A stretch of 44,248 nucleotides of DNA from an uncultured Pseudomonadales bacterium (GTDB lineage: Bacteria > Pseudomonadota > Gammaproteobacteria > Pseudomonadales > UBA7434), in NCBI GenBank assembly GCA_905478995.1, contig CAJQKT010000050.1, positions 1 to 44,248 of the forward strand. Reading direction: 5' to 3'. The notes beneath the pieces are model-generated. The model saw nothing but the letters and a program-made list of their open reading frames with translations, did no database searches and had not been told where the DNA came from. The translations under genes were made by a program, and so were the position numbers. Positions 8,392 to 16,572 of this stretch are shown piece after piece (the first letter of the stretch is position 1; each line of letters opens with the position of its first letter).

Positions 8392-10239
8392 ATGAATCGT
8401 TACCCTCTTTGGAAACATTTAATCTTACTCTTTGCACTGGTGTTCGGGATTGTTTACGCAATGCCCAATATCTATGCCCCCGATCCGGCCATTCAGGTGT
8501 CGGGTCAAAGCAGTTCATTGCTAGTGTCGGAGTCTGAGCTGGCGCTGGTTGAGGAGGCGCTCAAAGCCAAAGGTATTGCGTATAAAAGTGCGGTGCTTAA
8601 AGACAACCGTTTGTTGGTGCGCTTGACTGATCGAAAGCTTCAAATGGTGGCCAAGCAGGTGGTGCAAAATCGCTTGGGCCTGGATAATTACATTGTTGCT
8701 TTGAATCTCGCGCCAACTACGCCGCAGTGGTTACGCTCAATCGGTGCCGGCCCGATGAAGTTAGGGCTGGATTTGAGTGGTGGTGTGCATTTTTTAATGG
8801 AGGTTGATACCGAGATAGCTATCGAGACTCGCTTACGTTCGATGGTATCTACTTACAAGAGTGATTTGCGAGCCGATAAGATTCGCGGTGTCGTCAAGCT
8901 TCAAGGTAATACAATTGAGGGGCGTTTTAATTCGGCTGAGTTGCGCGACAAGGCGTCAGCGCTGGCTTTTAAAAACATGCCCGAGATGCAGCGCCGAAAA
9001 GGTGAGGCCGGCGGCAAATATACGCTCGCTTTAGAGCTTGGAGATAATGCGATCGCTCAATTGGAAGATGATGCGGTGGCTCAAAACTTAGTTACTCTAC
9101 GTAATCGCGTAAACGAGCTGGGTGTTTCTGAACCGCTGGTGCAGCGACAGGGCCGCTCTCGTATTGTGATTGAATTGCCCGGTGTGCAAGACACGGCCGA
9201 GGCGAAACGTATTCTGGGTAAAACCGCTAATCTCGAGTTTCGCCTTGAGGCCAAAGTGGATAGTAGTTCGTTTGACCGCGAGTCTTTTAGCTATGAAGAT
9301 CGCTCAGCTTTTCTTGAGCGAGATATTATGGTCACCGGCGAGCAAGTGTCCGGCGCCCGAGCCAGCTTTGACGAGAATTCGCAGGCACAAGTTAATATTG
9401 AATTGAGTGCCGACGGCGGGCAGCTCATGCACAGGGTGACTCGCCATGCGGTTAAACGACGCATGGGCGTTTTGTTTATCGAGCGTAAAACGCGTAAAGC
9501 CGGAGAGCAAATTAATGAGGCGGGCGATGTAGAACCCATCTATGAAGATTACTATGATCGCCGTATCATCAGTTTAGCCACAATCCAATCGGCCCTCGGT
9601 GCGAGCTTTCGTATCACTGGCCTCGATAGTCAGGCAGAAGCCTCAGAGCTTGCATTGTTGTTGCGAGCAGGTGCTCTGGCCGCCCCCATGAAGTTCGTCG
9701 AGGAGCGCACGATTGGGCCGTCATTAGGCGCCGAGAATATTGCGCTAGGCGTCAAGTCTGTGGTCATTGGTCTGGCGCTAGTGGTTGTTTTTATGGTTCT
9801 CGTTTACAAGTTGTTCGGGTTGGCTGCGAATATTGCCTTGACGGTCAACTTGGTGCTAATTGTTGCGATCATGTCAATATTGGGCGCTACTTTGACCCTT
9901 CCGGGTATAGCGGGTATCGTCTTGACGGTGGGTATGGCCGTCGATGCCAACGTGTTAATCTTTTCGCGAATTCGTGAAGAAATAGGGGCGGGAAGCAAGC
10001 CGCAAACAGCTATAAACCTTGGCTTTGAGCGAGCGTTTGTGACTATTCGCGATGCGAATTTAACCACTTTACTGGCAGCGCTAATACTTTATGGCGTGGG
10101 TACAGGGCCGATTAAAGGGTTTGCGGTAACACTTTCAATCGGTATTCTCACCTCGGTCTTTACCGCCATTATGGGAACACGCGCATTGGTAAACTTGATG
10201 TATGGCGGCCAGCGCAAGACTAAACGGTTGATGGTTTAG
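8392..10239 (+). CDS. secD: Protein translocase subunit SecD
   Basis: SecD partners SecF in the inner membrane and uses the proton motive force to pull secreted proteins out of SecYEG on the periplasmic side. The 615-residue product opens with MNRYPLWKHL, the usual SecD N-terminus, and TM1 (about 9-24). A large periplasmic region follows with LGLDLSGGVHFLMEVD (124-139) and LRNRVNELGVSEPLVQ (236-251), then five TM segments in the last about 170 residues, including GIVLTVGMAVDANVLIF, conserved across SecD/RND transporters. The start was chosen at ATG 8392 because SecD proteins begin here; the frame is open back to ATG 8329. secF follows after 100 bases. Confidence 0.95.
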   Translation: MNRYPLWKHLILLFALVFGIVYAMPNIYAPDPAIQVSGQSSSLLVSESELALVEEALKAKGIAYKSAVLKDNRLLVRLTDRKLQMVAKQVVQNRLGLDNYIVALNLAPTTPQWLRSIGAGPMKLGLDLSGGVHFLMEVDTEIAIETRLRSMVSTYKSDLRADKIRGVVKLQGNTIEGRFNSAELRDKASALAFKNMPEMQRRKGEAGGKYTLALELGDNAIAQLEDDAVAQNLVTLRNRVNELGVSEPLVQRQGRSRIVIELPGVQDTAEAKRILGKTANLEFRLEAKVDSSSFDRESFSYEDRSAFLERDIMVTGEQVSGARASFDENSQAQVNIELSADGGQLMHRVTRHAVKRRMGVLFIERKTRKAGEQINEAGDVEPIYEDYYDRRIISLATIQSALGASFRITGLDSQAEASELALLLRAGALAAPMKFVEERTIGPSLGAENIALGVKSVVIGLALVVVFMVLVYKLFGLAANIALTVNLVLIVAIMSILGATLTLPGIAGIVLTVGMAVDANVLIFSRIREEIGAGSKPQTAINLGFERAFVTIRDANLTTLLAALILYGVGTGPIKGFAVTLSIGILTSVFTAIMGTRALVNLMYGGQRKTKRLMV

Positions 10240-10339
10240 ATCTTGAGCGCGGTGGCCCAAGGGGTTTTCAGCGCAACAAGCGAATTAGCAAGCGATAAAC
10301 AACAATTATTGAAAACAAATACTCATTGGGAAGCCCGCT

Positions 10340-11257
10340 GTGACACTAACCAAATTTGATTTTATGAGCTTACGCCGAATTTCACAGGGCCTGTCGGTCT
10401 GTTTAGTGGTTGCGGCTATTGTCTCACTTTCAACGCGAGGTCTGAATCTAGGTTTGGATTTTACCGGTGGTACATTGGTCGAGGTGTTGTATGAGCCAGC
10501 AGTTAATTTACAGGAAGTCAGAGAAACCTTAGATACCAATGGCTTTCAGGGCAGCCAGGTAGTTAATTTTGGTTCTGAGAATGATGTATTGGTGCGCTTG
10601 CCGCAGGATAACACCTCTGATTTGGGTGACCGTGTACTCGAGGTTCTTCGCGATGCCAGCGCGAGTGATATTTCACTCCAGCGCATTGAGTATGTTGGGC
10701 CTCAGGTTGGTGAAGAGTTGCGAGAGCAGGGCGGCCTGGGTTTGCTGGTAGCAATTTTAGGGGTGATGATTTATGTCACCGTGCAATTTCAGTTCAAGTT
10801 TTCTTTGGCAGCTGTAGCTGCGCTAATTCACGACGTAATACTGACGTTGGGCTTGTTTTCATTTCTCTATCTAGACTTTGATTTGACTGTGCTAGCTGCT
10901 TTGTTGGCGGTTATTGGCTATTCACTCAACGATACTATAGTGGTGGCCGATCGCATCCGTGAAAACTTTCGTTTATTAAGGAAGGTCAGTCCGCGCGACG
11001 TTATTAATCACTCACTCAATCAAACGCTGGGAAGAACGATCATGACATCGGCGACTACGCTGCTGGTGCTATCGTCATTATTTATTTTTGGTGGCGATAT
11101 TATTCACGGGTTTGCAACTGCGTTAATATTTGGTGTGATCATAGGTACTTACTCTTCCATCTTTGTCGCCGCGGGTTTACTGTTAACGTTTAATGTGACC
11201 AAAGAGGACTTAATTATTCCTCTACCTGAGAATGCTGACGTCGATAGCATGCCTTAG
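10340..11257 (+). CDS. secF: Protein translocase subunit SecF
   Basis: SecF is the smaller half of the SecDF proton-driven export motor. The 305 residues match the usual length. KFDFM near residue 5 and LNLGLDFTGGTLVEV (about 35-49) are typical, followed by a periplasmic domain and five more TM segments with the conserved VIGYSLNDTIVVADRIREN and the TIMTSATTLL region. The start is GTG 10340, preceded by GGGAAG with about 7-base spacing. An ATG at 10364 would cut off the conserved KFDF segment. The gene is co-directional with secD and probably transcribed with it. Confidence 0.95.
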   Translation: MTLTKFDFMSLRRISQGLSVCLVVAAIVSLSTRGLNLGLDFTGGTLVEVLYEPAVNLQEVRETLDTNGFQGSQVVNFGSENDVLVRLPQDNTSDLGDRVLEVLRDASASDISLQRIEYVGPQVGEELREQGGLGLLVAILGVMIYVTVQFQFKFSLAAVAALIHDVILTLGLFSFLYLDFDLTVLAALLAVIGYSLNDTIVVADRIRENFRLLRKVSPRDVINHSLNQTLGRTIMTSATTLLVLSSLFIFGGDIIHGFATALIFGVIIGTYSSIFVAAGLLLTFNVTKEDLIIPLPENADVDSMP

Positions 11258-11283
11258 GCATTACGGCTAGTTGGTGCGTCTCG

Positions 11284-11296
11284 GGCCGTATCGGCC
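11284..11296. terminator. Short GC hairpin after secF
   Basis: GGCCG-TAT-CGGCC is a perfect 5-base stem with a 3-base loop, 27 bases after the secF stop. Only TTCT follows rather than a real T-tract, so it is at best a weak intrinsic terminator. Confidence 0.25.
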
Positions 11297-11386
11297 TTCT
11301 AGGGTATTGAGGCATGCTATTTTATGGATGGAATAGGCCCACCGATTAGCCACGTAAACAACAATAATACTGCAGAGGTAGCAACC

Positions 11387-12781
11387 ATGGGTTCTTCTCT
11401 CCCAAGCGGCACCGAGCGGGTATCTACATCGGTTACCCCCGATTCAAGCTTAGAAATTCTCTCTCGTCGTGAAATCGAGCAACTTTACGATGCCAGTCAA
11501 GCCGAGCTTTACCAAATCTATCGGCAATGTTCTTTGGCGGTGTTGAATTGTGGTAGCAGCGAAGACGACACGAATAAGGTGTTAGAAGCATATGCCTCTT
11601 TCGATGTTCGAATTATTCAGCGAGAACGAGGCATTAAGCTCGAAATTTCTAATGCACCGGCACAAGCCTTTGTTGACGGTGTGATGATTAAAGGTATCAA
11701 AGAGCACCTTTTTGCCGTGCTGCGCGATATTATTTTCGTGCAAAATCAGCTGCGTTTTAATCCGTACTATGATTTAAGCACCTCGTCGGGCACAACCGAT
11801 GCTATTTTCAATATTTTGCGTAATGCCAAAGTGTTAATAGCCGAGAAAGATCCAAATTTGGTGGTTGTTTGGGGTGGTCACTCAATTAGTCGGGAAGAGT
11901 ATGACCACACAAAAGCCGTAGGGTATGAGCTTGGCTTGCGCGGGCTAGACGTTTGCACTGGGTGTGGCCCAGGAGCGATGAAGGGGCCGATGAAAGGCGC
12001 AGCTGTGGCTCATCGCAAGCAGCGCATTGGCAACGGTCGTTATTTAGGCATTTCGGAACCAGGCATTATTGCAGCTGAATCGCCTAATCCGGTCGTCAAT
12101 GACTTGGTCATCATGCCTGATATTGAAAAGCGGTTAGAGGCATTCGTGCGTGTTGGGCACGGTATTCTTGTGTTTCCAGGAGGCGTTGGAACGGCTGAGG
12201 AGATATTTTACTTGTTAGGCTTGATGCTGCATGAGGATAATCAGCAGCAGCGCATTCCCATAATTTTTTCAGCGCCTGAGACCTCCGCTGACTATTTTGA
12301 AAGCATCGATAGATTCATCGGACTGACGTTGGGTGCTGATGCGCAGACGATGTATGACATTATCATTGGCGAGCCGGACGCAGTGGCAGTTCGTATGCTA
12401 GAAAGTATGGACACCGTCCGCAATATTCGCTGTGATGCGCGCGATGCCTTTTATTTTAATTGGTCTTTGGTCGTGCCCAGAGAAATGCAATTACCGTTTT
12501 ATCCTTCGCATGAAAATATGCAAGCTTTACGCTTGAATACTCAACAGTCTGCATTTGAAACAGCGGTAAATTTGCGCGCCATGTTTTCAGGTCTGGTCGC
12601 CGGAAACGTAAAGGCCGAAGGTATTGCCGAGATCGCGCGGCATGGCAATTTTCAGATTACTGGTGAGCAATCTTTCATGCAGGCAATCGATGGGTTGTTG
12701 CAGTCCTTTGTGGAGCAAGGCAGGATGAAAATTAACGCTAGTGATTACAGGGCTTGTTACGATATTGTTAGTGAAGCGTAG
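11387..12781 (+). CDS. ppnN: Nucleotide 5'-monophosphate nucleosidase PpnN (LOG family)
   Basis: PpnN (YgdH) hydrolyses purine and pyrimidine mononucleotides to base and ribose 5-phosphate; the E. coli enzyme is stimulated by (p)ppGpp. The 464-residue product follows E. coli PpnN along its length: an N-terminal domain with CSLAVLNCGS and IIQRERGIKLE, a central lysine-decarboxylase-like (LOG) Rossmann domain with WGGHSIS (about 162-168), GCGPGAMKGPMKG (about 192-204) and the LOG signature PGGVGTAEE (about 264-272), and a C-terminal domain with SGLVAGNVK. ATG 11387 was chosen because AGAGG lies 8 bases upstream and the N-terminus then nears family length. ATG 11324 adds 21 residues and has TGAGG 11 bases ahead. 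The longer plant-like LOG architecture separates it from short cytokinin-activating LOG enzymes. Confidence 0.92.
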   Translation: MGSSLPSGTERVSTSVTPDSSLEILSRREIEQLYDASQAELYQIYRQCSLAVLNCGSSEDDTNKVLEAYASFDVRIIQRERGIKLEISNAPAQAFVDGVMIKGIKEHLFAVLRDIIFVQNQLRFNPYYDLSTSSGTTDAIFNILRNAKVLIAEKDPNLVVVWGGHSISREEYDHTKAVGYELGLRGLDVCTGCGPGAMKGPMKGAAVAHRKQRIGNGRYLGISEPGIIAAESPNPVVNDLVIMPDIEKRLEAFVRVGHGILVFPGGVGTAEEIFYLLGLMLHEDNQQQRIPIIFSAPETSADYFESIDRFIGLTLGADAQTMYDIIIGEPDAVAVRMLESMDTVRNIRCDARDAFYFNWSLVVPREMQLPFYPSHENMQALRLNTQQSAFETAVNLRAMFSGLVAGNVKAEGIAEIARHGNFQITGEQSFMQAIDGLLQSFVEQGRMKINASDYRACYDIVSEA

Positions 12782-12796
12782 TTTGGCCGGGGCGTC

Positions 12797-13135
12797 TTAT
12801 TCGTCGACCCAGACCCATCGCAGTGGTTCGCCGAAGTCATCATAAATCAATTTACGCTTGGGCTTTTTCGGCCGCACAGGGCGCTTACTGGCCACGGTGC
12901 TTGATTTGATTTGTTTGCGCTGCTCAAGGCTATCTACCACCTCGGTAAGATAGGTTCTTTGGGAGTCACTTTTCTCCATGTGCCAGCTGGTTTTGGGTAG
13001 TGGCCCGGCGGCTTCATCACGGCTACTAACCCCTTTAGGTATTTCTTTAACCTGCTGCCCATGCTTCAAAAATCTCTGCGTTTGTCGCTGAATCTCGTCG
13101 CGTTGCTCGGTTTTTGTGATCTGCTTTTTAATCAT
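12797..13135 (-). CDS. Small basic protein with a SutA-like motif
   Basis: This encodes 112 residues and I do not know its family with certainty. The segment RDEIQRQTQRFLKHGQQVKEI, followed by PKG, resembles the central motif of SutA, a small RNA-polymerase-binding protein of Pseudomonas (x-FL-x-x-G-x-x-V-x-x-I). SutA itself has acidic flanks, while this protein is lysine/arginine-rich (PVRPKKPKRKL), so the resemblance is only to the core. It ends in an aromatic tail, GEPLRWVWVDE. The longest frame starts at TTG 13204, but ATG 13135 is preferred because the extra residues look untranslated and TTG lacks a ribosome site. It converges on ppnN with a 15-base gap. A transcription-related role is a guess. 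Confidence 0.6.
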   Translation of the reverse strand: MIKKQITKTEQRDEIQRQTQRFLKHGQQVKEIPKGVSSRDEAAGPLPKTSWHMEKSDSQRTYLTEVVDSLEQRKQIKSSTVASKRPVRPKKPKRKLIYDDFGEPLRWVWVDE

Positions 13136-13373
13136 TGCCAGTATTATGAATTCTTTCTCTGCCCTATGAATTTGGCTAAACGCCGAGTATAACAAAACTT
13201 CCAAGCAGGTGGGTGTCGTTTGACTATAGGCGTGAATGCCAATTGGGGTGGGTGTTCAGCTCGCTCACTTGAGTGATCAATCTAAGCTTGAATGACTTTA
13301 CCCGACTGTGTTTTTCAATTTGAGAGCGTTATTGATCGGCTTGCTTATTAATATTTGCTGGCTGAGCAAGGAA

Positions 13374-13670
13374 TCAATCGAGGTTTTGTTTGCGGATGTT
13401 TGGCCATGGAACGACGTTGGCCGCTTGCTCTGGTTGGGCAGTAGGGGTGGGTTTTTCAGGCATGTGAGCAGGGGCTGCATCGTGATGAGCATGCTCAGCG
13501 ATGTACACTTGAACCCCAGTTTCCGCTCCGGCTTTGGTCTCATAAGGGCCTTGTAGGCCATGCTCTCGTGTCATAAAAAACCACTTGCCATTAAGCTCAA
13601 CGAAGCGTGAAGACTGTGTTGGGTCATTAAATGGTGAGTCGGTAGATCTTGTCTTAGTGGTGTCGCTCAT
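13374..13670 (-). CDS. DUF6316-like small protein
   Basis: A 98-residue soluble protein with no signal peptide. Its core (about 22-58: RFVELNGKWFFMTREHGLQG, then PYETKAGAETGV) has the pattern of short pseudomonad proteins grouped as DUF6316: R-x-F-x-x-x-x-x-W-[FY]-F-x-TRE, then G-P-[FY], then a helix. These have no known role. The C-terminal third is His/Pro/Ala-rich (EHAHHDAAPAHMPEKPTP) and probably disordered. The start is well supported: TAGGAAA lies about 5 bases ahead of the ATG on the minus strand. It lies in a minus-strand series with the SutA-like gene (239 bases downstream) and the TlpA-like gene (323 bases upstream); separate transcription seems likely. The family call is from memory. 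Confidence 0.65.
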   Translation of the reverse strand: MSDTTKTRSTDSPFNDPTQSSRFVELNGKWFFMTREHGLQGPYETKAGAETGVQVYIAEHAHHDAAPAHMPEKPTPTAQPEQAANVVPWPNIRKQNLD

Positions 13671-13993
13671 CGGAGTTTCCTACTGCAAAGTGCTGCCTGT
13701 GGGCCAGTCTTTAGCAGGCTTTGATAAAGATTAGTGACATAAGTCTAGTCGGTGAATGCGTGCTGTGCAGGATTTAAGCGTCCAAAGCCACAATATAGTG
13801 TGATTTCGGCCGCAGTTTACGTTTAAGTTGGGCGGCATATTTAGGACCGGATGGTTAAATGTTAGTTAAAACATTGCCCTAGGCACTCAATATCACGCGT
13901 TTTTTAGCACCGCTCAGCCTGCATGTGTAAGCCTCTTCAGCGGGCGGCCTCAAAGGATGTGGCTTTAGCAGCGCTTCACGATTGATTGAGGTG
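13671..13993. other. Intergenic region between tlpA-like and DUF6316-like genes
   Basis: This is 323 bases with no supported gene. An A/T-rich inverted repeat, AATGTT-6-AACATT (13858-13875), lies about 120 bases beyond the stop of the TlpA-like gene. It could end that transcript, but lacks a GC stem and T-tract. No frame on either strand resembles a protein I know. Confidence 0.4.
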
Positions 13994-14497
13994 TTACTCG
14001 GCAAGCGGCGTGGCTTTATTCGGCGCCAAAACCGTCTCGATTCTAGCCAGCAGTTCGGCACTAGTTTGCGGGCCAACCAGCTTCGCTGCCAATTTTCCGG
14101 TGGGATCAAAAATGTAGGTGGTCGGTAAGCTTACTGGGCGCGAGAGTCGCAGCGTATCGGCTGGGTCTGGATCAACTGAGCCAAATTGAATGCCCATTTT
14201 TTGCGCCAGCGTTATCAGCTCTGCGCCAGTCACCCGATCAAAATTGACGGCTAAAACCGCAATGTCGTCTTCGTGCTCGGCTTGTAATAGGTTTAACTCC
14301 GGAATTTCTTTGATGCACGGAGCGCACCATTCAGCCCAATAGTTTAAGACCACCCATTTGCCGGCGTAGGTCTTGAGTGAGAAGGGCTGGTCGGAGCGAT
14401 CACTAGCGCTGTGGTTGCAGGCAGCAAGCATAAAGAGAAAAAAGATTGCAACGCCTTTGCGTACTCGGCTTCGGGCTTGCGCCCAAAAAAAACTCAT
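13994..14497 (-). CDS. TlpA/ResA-type thioredoxin-like lipoprotein
   Basis: A periplasmic thiol-disulfide protein anchored as a lipoprotein. The 167 residues start with a lipoprotein signal peptide (basic start, hydrophobic 15-24, lipobox LAAC with lipidated C27, then Asn-His at +2/+3, not the inner-membrane Asp retention signal). A thioredoxin-fold domain follows with WCAPC (C58, C61) and the cis-proline loop SLPTTY. GAGGA lies 8 bases before the ATG. It is divergent from the arsC-like gene. I recall the neighbourhood TlpA, arsC-like, wrbA, DUF2069 from Pseudomonas. The substrate is unknown; it is distinct from the dedicated ccmG at 24044. Confidence 0.85.
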   Translation of the reverse strand: MSFFWAQARSRVRKGVAIFFLFMLAACNHSASDRSDQPFSLKTYAGKWVVLNYWAEWCAPCIKEIPELNLLQAEHEDDIAVLAVNFDRVTGAELITLAQKMGIQFGSVDPDPADTLRLSRPVSLPTTYIFDPTGKLAAKLVGPQTSAELLARIETVLAPNKATPLAE

Positions 14498-14712
14498 GGT
14501 TTATTTCCTCATTGATTGCCAGGTCAATGCCGCGATGATTCGGCTGTTAGGCATTATGACTGTTGATTGCAGAAACCTCATGTACCATAGTCACTGCGTT
14601 GCTGGTGTAAATCAAATGGCGGTAAGCCATCTAAGCTAATATACCACTCTATGGATTTTTCGGCCAAAATACGTTGGATAAAAGGCCGTTCAAAATAGGC
14701 TTTATCAACACT

Positions 14713-15060
14713 ATGGCATTAACTATTTACCACAACCCCCGCTGTTCAAAATCGCGACAAACGCTGGCCTTAATCGAGGCAAGTGGCGTACAAGTATTGG
14801 TTATCCTGTATTTGGAAACTCCACCAACTTGCGCAGAGCTTGCCAAGCTACTCAAAAAGCTTGGCATGGCGCCTCGCGATTTATTGCGCAGGGGCGAGGC
14901 AGACTATAAGACATTGAAGTTATCTGACATGACGCTTGATGACTCAAGCATCATTCAAGCAATGAGCGAGTATCCAAAGTTAATTGAGCGACCGATCGTA
15001 GTGTCTGGTTCTCGAGCGGTCATAGGTCGGCCCCCTGAAAACGTCAATGTACTGCTGTGA
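14713..15060 (+). CDS. arsC: ArsC-family glutaredoxin-type reductase
   Basis: The 115-residue protein belongs to the ArsC/Spx thioredoxin-fold family. HNPRCSKSR places the catalytic cysteine at C11. Arginines at R60, R93 (IERPIVV) and R106 match, within one position, the E. coli ArsC arginines R60, R94 and R107 that bind arsenate, so arsenate reduction with glutaredoxin is chemically plausible. No arsR, arsB or acr3 lies nearby, and the gene sits next to wrbA as in Pseudomonas, where this copy is housekeeping. It may therefore be the YfgD/ArsC-like paralogue rather than a resistance gene. ATG 14713 is chosen because ArsC proteins begin M-x-x-x-I-Y-H-N-P; the frame continues back to TTG 14674. 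No strong ribosome site is visible. Confidence 0.85.
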   Translation: MALTIYHNPRCSKSRQTLALIEASGVQVLVILYLETPPTCAELAKLLKKLGMAPRDLLRRGEADYKTLKLSDMTLDDSSIIQAMSEYPKLIERPIVVSGSRAVIGRPPENVNVLL

Positions 15061-15074
15061 ATGCGTGAGCAAAC

Positions 15075-15771
<697 letters not shown>

Positions 15772-15798
15772 TTTTATCTTTTACAAGTAATTCATATT

Positions 15799-16179
15799 AT
15801 GACGGATCACACTGCACAAAATAGTTCTTACTACGCACCGGCGCGGGTCGCTGTTCTGATTTGTTATTTTGGGCTATTGGCAACCATGTTGTTTGGGCTG
15901 TTGAACTTTGGACCACCAGATTTGGCTCCCGCCCTCGGGCTCTGGCTTTTAGTGTCGTCAGGTTTGTTTCTGGTCATGCCTGGTCTAGTAAAAGAAGCGA
16001 AGCGCAGCTATCAGTGGCTCTGTTTTATTTTTTTGATGTATTTTATTTGGTATGTCCAAGCGATTTTTGCTACAGCCGTAGGCGCCAGTCCGGCAGGCGC
16101 TGCTCATGAGTGGGTTGGTTTGGCGCTTATTGTTATTGGATTTTGTGCGGCAATGTTTGCGGCGCGTGGTAAAGCGTAG
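15799..16179 (+). CDS. DUF2069 family inner-membrane protein
   Basis: A 126-residue integral membrane protein with four predicted TM segments (about 15-36, 42-61, 71-92, 99-121), short loops and no catalytic motif. YQWLCFIFLMYFIWYVQAIF and HEWVGLALIVIGFCAAMFAA fit the DUF2069 family, usually encoded just after wrbA in pseudomonads. Function is unknown; the link to WrbA, a quinone reductase, is by position only. The stop lies 12 bases from the convergent FlhB-like gene. Confidence 0.85.
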   Translation: MTDHTAQNSSYYAPARVAVLICYFGLLATMLFGLLNFGPPDLAPALGLWLLVSSGLFLVMPGLVKEAKRSYQWLCFIFLMYFIWYVQAIFATAVGASPAGAAHEWVGLALIVIGFCAAMFAARGKA

Positions 16180-16191
16180 GTTGCTGTGCAT

Positions 16192-16530
16192 TTAGAGTCC
16201 TGCGGTAGGTACTGGAGGCTGTTTGCCTTGTAAGTTGTAAGCCAGAGCAATAATTTGCGCGATGATGACGTAGAGCTCGTGCGGTATGTGGTCGCCTAGT
16301 TCTAGGAGCCCAAGCATTTCGGTAAGCTCGGCGTTTTCATAAAGGGGTATGCCGTACTCGCGCGCCATTGCAATGATATCTTCGGCCAGCTGTCCGCCGC
16401 CTGTGGCCGTTATAGCGGGCGCATTTTTCCCATCGTATTGCAATGCTACCGCCTGCTGGTAGTGCTCAATGGCGTCGCGTTTTTTAGCACTATCGCTTGG
16501 CGATCTGGATGGCGGTTTTTTCTTATCCAT
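16192..16530 (-). CDS. FlhB C-terminal-domain-like protein (FlhB2/FlhX type)
   Basis: A 112-residue soluble protein equal to the cytoplasmic tail of the type III export switch protein FlhB/YscU, without the membrane part. The line ALQYDGKNAPAITATGGGQL and the IPLYENAELTEMLGLLELGD segment, then IPHELYVIIAQIIALAY, follow FlhB-C closely. The autocleavage motif NPTH, which precedes this region in FlhB, is missing; the equivalent segment here is EHYQQAVALQYDGK. Known proteins of this kind accompany a FliK-domain protein, as here (42 bases downstream of it). FlhB-C normally interacts with FliK to switch export from hook to filament subunits. Whether this solo version acts in flagellar export or elsewhere is unproven. 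Confidence 0.9.
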   Translation of the reverse strand: MDKKKPPSRSPSDSAKKRDAIEHYQQAVALQYDGKNAPAITATGGGQLAEDIIAMAREYGIPLYENAELTEMLGLLELGDHIPHELYVIIAQIIALAYNLQGKQPPVPTAGL

Positions 16531-16572
16531 GTTGATGCTTCACTGAGTTATCGGTTTGGAGCGTTGATGATG

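Noticed and set aside
13208-13261. Direct repeat GGTGGGTGT, two copies about 45 bases apart
   Set aside because: It is short, G-rich and in the upstream region of a small gene; chance cannot be excluded and no related copies were seen.
13994-14497. TlpA-like protein as part of the cytochrome c system
   Set aside because: A dedicated ccmG lies within the ccm operon. This lipoprotein is 4.5 kb away, on the other strand, and goes with the arsC/wrbA neighbourhood.
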